Origin: UBA3537 sp965658025
GTDB lineage: Bacteria > Bacteroidota > Bacteroidia > Flavobacteriales > Flavobacteriaceae
NCBI GenBank assembly: GCA_965658025.1
Contig: CBFHQL010000007.1
Coordinates: 1 to 64,000 of the forward strand
DNA: 64,000 nucleotides
Direction: 5' to 3'
Part shown: positions 59,810 through 64,000 of the stretch, piece after piece
Numbering within the stretch: position 1 is the first letter of the stretch
Layout: each line of letters begins with the position of its first letter
Notes under the pieces: model-generated
Seen by the model: the letters and a program-made list of their open reading frames with translations, nothing else
What the model was told of the DNA's origin: nothing
Database searches by the model: none
Position numbers and translations under genes: made by a program

Positions 59810-62131
59810 TTAAGAGATGATTTCAAGTTTTGCGAACCTTAAAAGTAATTTTTTTATCCCTGCTGTAGAGAAATTAATCTCTGCTTTTAAATCTGCGCCT
59901 TTACCTTCAATTTTTACCACTTCACCGGTGCCAAAACGTTGATGATTTACGATATTGCCAACCGCCAATTTGCTATCAAACAGATTGGTATTGCTGTTGG
60001 TGTTTGTGATTTTCTTTAAATTTTTTGGGGTAACCCTTGGCGGTTGAATTGGCTTTTTGGGTTTAGGTTTAGAAAATGAAGGTTTTTTGTAGCGTACTTG
60101 TGATTGCGGGACATCACCAAAAATATCTGCACTGAGCATAGGGTTGAAACGGCGTTCTTCTTTAGGAGTGGTTATTTCGAGATATTGATCATCAATTTCT
60201 TCAATAAATCGACTGGGTTCGGCATCAATAAGTTTACCCCAACGGTAGCGCGTTAGGGCATAGGTTAGGTATACTTGCTTTTCTGCACGTGTTACAGCGA
60301 CATAAAATAAACGGCGTTCTTCTTCCAATTCACTTCTCGTATTCATACTCATTGCACTGGGAAATAAGTCTTCTTCTAAACCAACAATGTACACATACGG
60401 AAATTCTAAACCTTTGGCCAAATGAATGGTCATTAAGGCCACTTTCTGATCGTCACCGCTTTGTTCATTATCTAAATCTGTGGCAAGTGCTACATCTTCC
60501 AAAAATTCTGTCAATGCACCAGTAGAATCTGCCAGTTCACGTTGGCCTTCTACAAAATCTTTAATACCATTGAGGAGTTCTTCTACATTTTCCATCCGCG
60601 TAACGCCTTCTGGAGTTCCGTCTTTCTTAAACTCTTTAATAAGTCCACTCACGCGACAAACATGCTCGGCGAGGTTAAAAGCATTGGCACTTTGGTTCAT
60701 GACCTGAAAACTTTCGATCATCGTACAAAAGTTTGAAAGTTTAGTTTTTGTACCTGCATTCAAATTGATTTGAATGGATTGAATATGTTTTAGAATATCA
60801 AAAATTGTGGTGTTTGCGGCGCTTGCAGCGACAATGAGTCGATCAACCGTTGTTTGTCCAATACCACGCCCTGGAAAATTAATTATGCGTTTGAGTGCTT
60901 CCTCATCCGCAGGATTAATAATTAAGCGTAAATAGGCCAAAACGTCTTTAATTTCTTTACGCTGATAAAACGACAATCCACCATAGATACGGTAGGGTAT
61001 CCCACGTTTTCTAAGCGCATCTTCAATGGCTCGTGACTGTGCATTGGTTCTATAAAGCACAGCAAAATCGGCGTCTTTGGCTTGGTTTTCCATTTTATTT
61101 TCAAAAATAGAGCTGGCGACATAGCGCCCCTCGTCACCGTCGGTTAGTGATCGATTTACTACAATTTTATTCCCCTCGCCGTTGGCAGTCCATACCACTT
61201 TGTCCAATTTTGTTTGATTCTTGTCAATAATGGAATTGGCTGCATTGACAATATTTTTTGTAGAACGGTAATTTTGCTCCAAACGATAGAGTTTGACATC
61301 GTCATAATCTTTTTGAAAATTCAAGATATTATTGATGTTTGCCCCACGGAATGCATAGATACTTTGCGCATCGTCACCAACGACACAGATGTTTTGAAAA
61401 CGATCTGAAAGGGCGCGAACAATAAGGTACTGAGAGTGGTTTGTGTCTTGATACTCATCAACTAAAATATATCTAAAACGGTCTTGATATTTTGCTAATA
61501 CATCGGGGAAACGGGTAAGCAATTCGTTGGTTTTTAGCAACAAATCATCAAAATCCATCGCCCCTGCCTTAAAACATCGATCCACATATGCTCTATAAAT
61601 TTCACCAAGTTGTGGACGTTTGGCCATAGTGTCCGCTTCAATCAATTCTGGATTTTGAAAATAGGCACGAACAGTAATTAAACTATTTTTATAGGATGAT
61701 ATACGCCCATGAATTTGTTTGTATTTATAAACATCTTTATCCAAATTCATTTCTTTGATGATGGAGGAAATAAGACGCTGAGAATCTTGGGTGTCGTAAA
61801 TTGTAAAATTGGAGGGGTATCCTAATTTATCCGCTTCAAAACGTAAAATCTTAGCAAAAACCGAATGAAATGTACCCATCCATAAATTTTTGGTCTCACT
61901 ATCGCCAACAATAGATGCAATTCTTGATTTCATTTCACGAGCAGCTTTGTTGGTAAAGGTGAGCGCCAAAATATTGAACGGATCTACGCCTTTACTCATC
62001 AAATAAGCAATACGAAAAGTCAAAACTCTTGTTTTTCCTGAGCCCGCACCAGCAATGACAATCATGGGGCCATCCATCTGTAGTGTTGGTGCCAATTGTG
62101 CATCGTTTAGCTGTTCTAAATAGGTTTTCAA
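59810..62131 (-). CDS. uvrD: UvrD/PcrA-type superfamily 1A helicase
   Basis: About 773 residues. The Q motif (YLEQLNDAQLAPT), Walker A GAGSGKTRVLTFR, DEYQDTNHSQY, GDDAQSIYAFRGA and QNYRSTKNIV are all present; a basic C-terminal tail ends in a Tudor-like domain (VVKIEGKGADLKAEINF). It works in excision repair and replication-fork rescue. Because the Q motif needs an upstream start and no ATG lies just before it, the TTG at 62131 (protein start MKTYLEQLND) is the likely start; the ATG at 62224 adds a non-conserved lead. It heads the tsaC-uvrA-LOG operon. Confidence 0.93.
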   Translation of the reverse strand: MKTYLEQLNDAQLAPTLQMDGPMIVIAGAGSGKTRVLTFRIAYLMSKGVDPFNILALTFTNKAAREMKSRIASIVGDSETKNLWMGTFHSVFAKILRFEADKLGYPSNFTIYDTQDSQRLISSIIKEMNLDKDVYKYKQIHGRISSYKNSLITVRAYFQNPELIEADTMAKRPQLGEIYRAYVDRCFKAGAMDFDDLLLKTNELLTRFPDVLAKYQDRFRYILVDEYQDTNHSQYLIVRALSDRFQNICVVGDDAQSIYAFRGANINNILNFQKDYDDVKLYRLEQNYRSTKNIVNAANSIIDKNQTKLDKVVWTANGEGNKIVVNRSLTDGDEGRYVASSIFENKMENQAKDADFAVLYRTNAQSRAIEDALRKRGIPYRIYGGLSFYQRKEIKDVLAYLRLIINPADEEALKRIINFPGRGIGQTTVDRLIVAASAANTTIFDILKHIQSIQINLNAGTKTKLSNFCTMIESFQVMNQSANAFNLAEHVCRVSGLIKEFKKDGTPEGVTRMENVEELLNGIKDFVEGQRELADSTGALTEFLEDVALATDLDNEQSGDDQKVALMTIHLAKGLEFPYVYIVGLEEDLFPSAMSMNTRSELEEERRLFYVAVTRAEKQVYLTYALTRYRWGKLIDAEPSRFIEEIDDQYLEITTPKEERRFNPMLSADIFGDVPQSQVRYKKPSFSKPKPKKPIQPPRVTPKNLKKITNTNSNTNLFDSKLAVGNIVNHQRFGTGEVVKIEGKGADLKAEINFSTAGIKKLLLRFAKLEIIS

Positions 62132-62315
62132 ATCAAAAAAAATTAGAACTGTGAAATTAAGTAATGTAATCCTTTTTTGAACTGAGTTTAACGAATAATT
62201 ATAAACAATTCTGCTGTAGTACAAATTGAATTTTTACGACTTTTTTTTCTATTCTATCAATTCTGTAGTTTTTGAGCTGAAATTCTTAAATTAGTGCTCA
62301 TAAATAATCATTACA

Positions 62316-62837
62316 ATGAGCGAAGATTTTTTAGGATTGTTAGTCTACTGTATACCTGCACTAGTTACAGGTGCAGTGGCGTTTTTATTTTTTAGAGAGC
62401 ATGTAACCAATGAAAATAACAGACGTAATTTTTTGCTGCATCAAATGCATAAAAAAGAAATTTTGCCTGTTCGTCTTCAAGCTTTTGAGCGCTTAACGTT
62501 GTTTTTGGAGCGTATGAGTGCGCATCATTTGTTGCAACGTGTACCACCAATTGCGCCTCAACCAGATGATTACAAGGAATTGTTGATCAAAACTATTGAA
62601 CAAGAATACGAACACAATTTAGCCCAGCAAATTTATGTTTCGGAACCCTGTTGGCGTATGATTACTGCAGCCAAAAATAACAGCATCCAACAGATTCGAT
62701 CTTTCAATGTTTCGGATGACATAAAATCTGCTCAGGACATGAGCGCACCACTTTACGAATCCCTTTCTCAAGTAAAAGTTTCACCGCAAATGGCTTTGTC
62801 TTTGCTAAAAGAAGAAGTTGGACTATTGCTAAACTAG
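62316..62837 (+). CDS. Single-pass membrane protein, possibly DUF7935
   Basis: A 173-residue protein with one N-terminal transmembrane helix (LVYCIPALVTGAVAFLFF) and a charged cytosolic helical part containing LPVRLQAFERLTLFLERMSA. It is a conserved Bacteroidota protein type that I tentatively associate with DUF7935. Function unknown. It is seven bases from recG and reads toward it. Confidence 0.65.
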   Translation: MSEDFLGLLVYCIPALVTGAVAFLFFREHVTNENNRRNFLLHQMHKKEILPVRLQAFERLTLFLERMSAHHLLQRVPPIAPQPDDYKELLIKTIEQEYEHNLAQQIYVSEPCWRMITAAKNNSIQQIRSFNVSDDIKSAQDMSAPLYESLSQVKVSPQMALSLLKEEVGLLLN

Positions 62838-62844
62838 GCACACC

Positions 62845-64000
62845 ATGGCACAGGATGTTTTGCAAACACCAATAGATTATCTTAAAGGCGTAGGCCCAAA
62901 CCGTGCTGAACTATTGCGCTCAGAATTAGGCATCCATACCTTTCAAGATTTAATTCATTTGTTTCCAAATCGATACATTGATCGCACTCAATTTTACAAA
63001 ATCAATGCTTTGCAGCGCAACAATGCTGAAGTGCAAATTATTGGTCAAATTACTGAGCTTAAAGAAGTAGGGCAGAAAAGAGGTAAACGACTCATTGCCA
63101 CTTTTAGAGATGATACTGGAAAAATTGATTTGGTGTGGTTTCGAGGGCAAAAATGGGTTCGCGAGCGCCTAAAATTACACACCGATTATGTGGTTTTTGG
63201 TAAAACCAATCTCTTTAATGGCATATTCAATATGGCACATCCAGACATGGAACTGAAAACCGATTTTGACAAAAGTTTAAGCACTGCCATTCAACCCATA
63301 TATCCATCCACTGAAAAATTATCCAATCGAGGAATTTCAAACCGAGCGGTGTGTAAACTCATGGAACATTTATTTCTTCATGTTGGAACTACCTTTACAG
63401 AATCGCTCTCGCAAGAATTGATAGAGCAGAACGCACTAATTTCAAAAAAAGATGCGCTTTTGAATATTCATTTTCCTAAAAGTCAAAAGTTATTGGCAAG
63501 TGCTCAATTTCGATTAAAATTTGAAGAACTTTTCTTCATTCAATTGCAATTGGTCTACAAAAATTTGATCCATAAATCCAAGATAAAAGGATTTTCTTTC
63601 GAGATAGTAGGTCATTATTTTAATGACTTTTATCAGCATCATTTACCATTCAATCTTACCGATGCGCAGAAGCGTGTAGTTAAAGAAATTCGCACCGATA
63701 TGGGCAGCAATGCACAAATGAATCGATTGTTGCAAGGCGATGTCGGTTCTGGAAAAACAATCGTTGCCTTTTTGTCCATGCTTATTGCTATTGACAATGA
63801 ATTTCAAGCCACATTAATGGCACCAACAGAACTATTGGCCATGCAACATTTTAATGGATTAAAACCCCTCTGCGACGCTGTTGGTATTTCGATTTCACTG
63901 CTCACAGGCTCATCTAAAGCAGCAATGCGAAAAGAAATACATTCAGGATTGGAGGACGGAACCCTTCATATTTTGGTTGGAACACATGCGTTGTTGGAGG
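62845..64000 (+). CDS. recG: RecG helicase (3'-truncated)
   Basis: ATP-dependent branch-migration helicase that rescues stalled forks. From the ATG at 62845 the frame stays open to the window end (385 codons). The wedge OB domain region (YLKGVGPNRAELL and LFPNRYIDRTQFYKI) and the Walker A motif GDVGSGKT near residue 300 are visible. The C-terminal part lies beyond the window. Confidence 0.94.
   Translation, partial: MAQDVLQTPIDYLKGVGPNRAELLRSELGIHTFQDLIHLFPNRYIDRTQFYKINALQRNNAEVQIIGQITELKEVGQKRGKRLIATFRDDTGKIDLVWFRGQKWVRERLKLHTDYVVFGKTNLFNGIFNMAHPDMELKTDFDKSLSTAIQPIYPSTEKLSNRGISNRAVCKLMEHLFLHVGTTFTESLSQELIEQNALISKKDALLNIHFPKSQKLLASAQFRLKFEELFFIQLQLVYKNLIHKSKIKGFSFEIVGHYFNDFYQHHLPFNLTDAQKRVVKEIRTDMGSNAQMNRLLQGDVGSGKTIVAFLSMLIAIDNEFQATLMAPTELLAMQHFNGLKPLCDAVGISISLLTGSSKAAMRKEIHSGLEDGTLHILVGTHALLE

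Overview
This window looks like chromosomal DNA from a member of the Bacteroidota, most likely the family Flavobacteriaceae. The evidence is AT-rich DNA, many copies of the Bacteroidota-type promoter core TAnnTTTG, and families typical of flavobacteria: DUF2853, DUF6048, DUF6452, DUF6952, CCC-motif proteins, a SusC-like TonB receptor, a fused E1 alpha/beta dehydrogenase and a 6S-Flavo-type RNA. The genus cannot be fixed from this sequence alone.

Layout. 1-8447: menaquinone synthesis (menD fragment, menB-menA-menC-menE) interrupted by a DUF2853 gene, purU, an S1-domain protein and a CPBP membrane protease. 8427-16102: acyl-CoA carboxylase beta subunit, pirin, a lipoprotein-hydrolase fusion, a cytochrome b561/cytochrome c/Crp operon and ettA. 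16109-23269: rlmD with two envelope proteins of unknown function, a small MscS-like channel, rocD and a prolyl oligopeptidase. 23300-31073: small membrane proteins, an Smr-domain protein, a calcium-binding-repeat lipoprotein, cysteine desulfurase, a TonB receptor and an M23 peptidase. 31163-33650: coiled-coil protein, zapA, 6S RNA and rny. 33648-34904: xerD and tRNA-Ser(UGA). 34861-39100: an AT-rich accessory block beside the tRNA. 39182-62131: core genes (ribB, LptF/G-like permease, lolA-like, ftsK, thioredoxin/peroxiredoxin, nhaC, fused E1, M1-like barrel protein, LOG, uvrA, tsaC, uvrD). 62316-64000: a small membrane protein and the 5' part of recG.

The strongest leads are these. (1) The accessory block holds a tightly coupled pair, a DUF262/DGQHR-like protein followed one base later by a protein with a C-terminal HEPN RNase motif (RNLIVH). 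It is a candidate defence or toxin-antitoxin module. (2) The 3' end of tRNA-Ser plus 18 downstream bases is repeated exactly (34 bp) 169 bp away, as expected for an att duplication or integration scar. (3) Three promoters share an extended ECF-sigma-like sequence (TGTGACTTTTT, 9 bp, TGTGTC) upstream of DUF2853, the b561/cytochrome c/Crp operon and the MscS-like channel, suggesting one small regulon. (4) Three genes (purU, the S1-domain gene and rlmD) have the promoter -7 box only 4-5 bases before ATG, predicting nearly leaderless mRNAs.

The genome is compact. Three convergent gene pairs share overlapping stop codons within four bases, many operon genes overlap by 1-4 bases, and three or four genes appear to use TTG starts.
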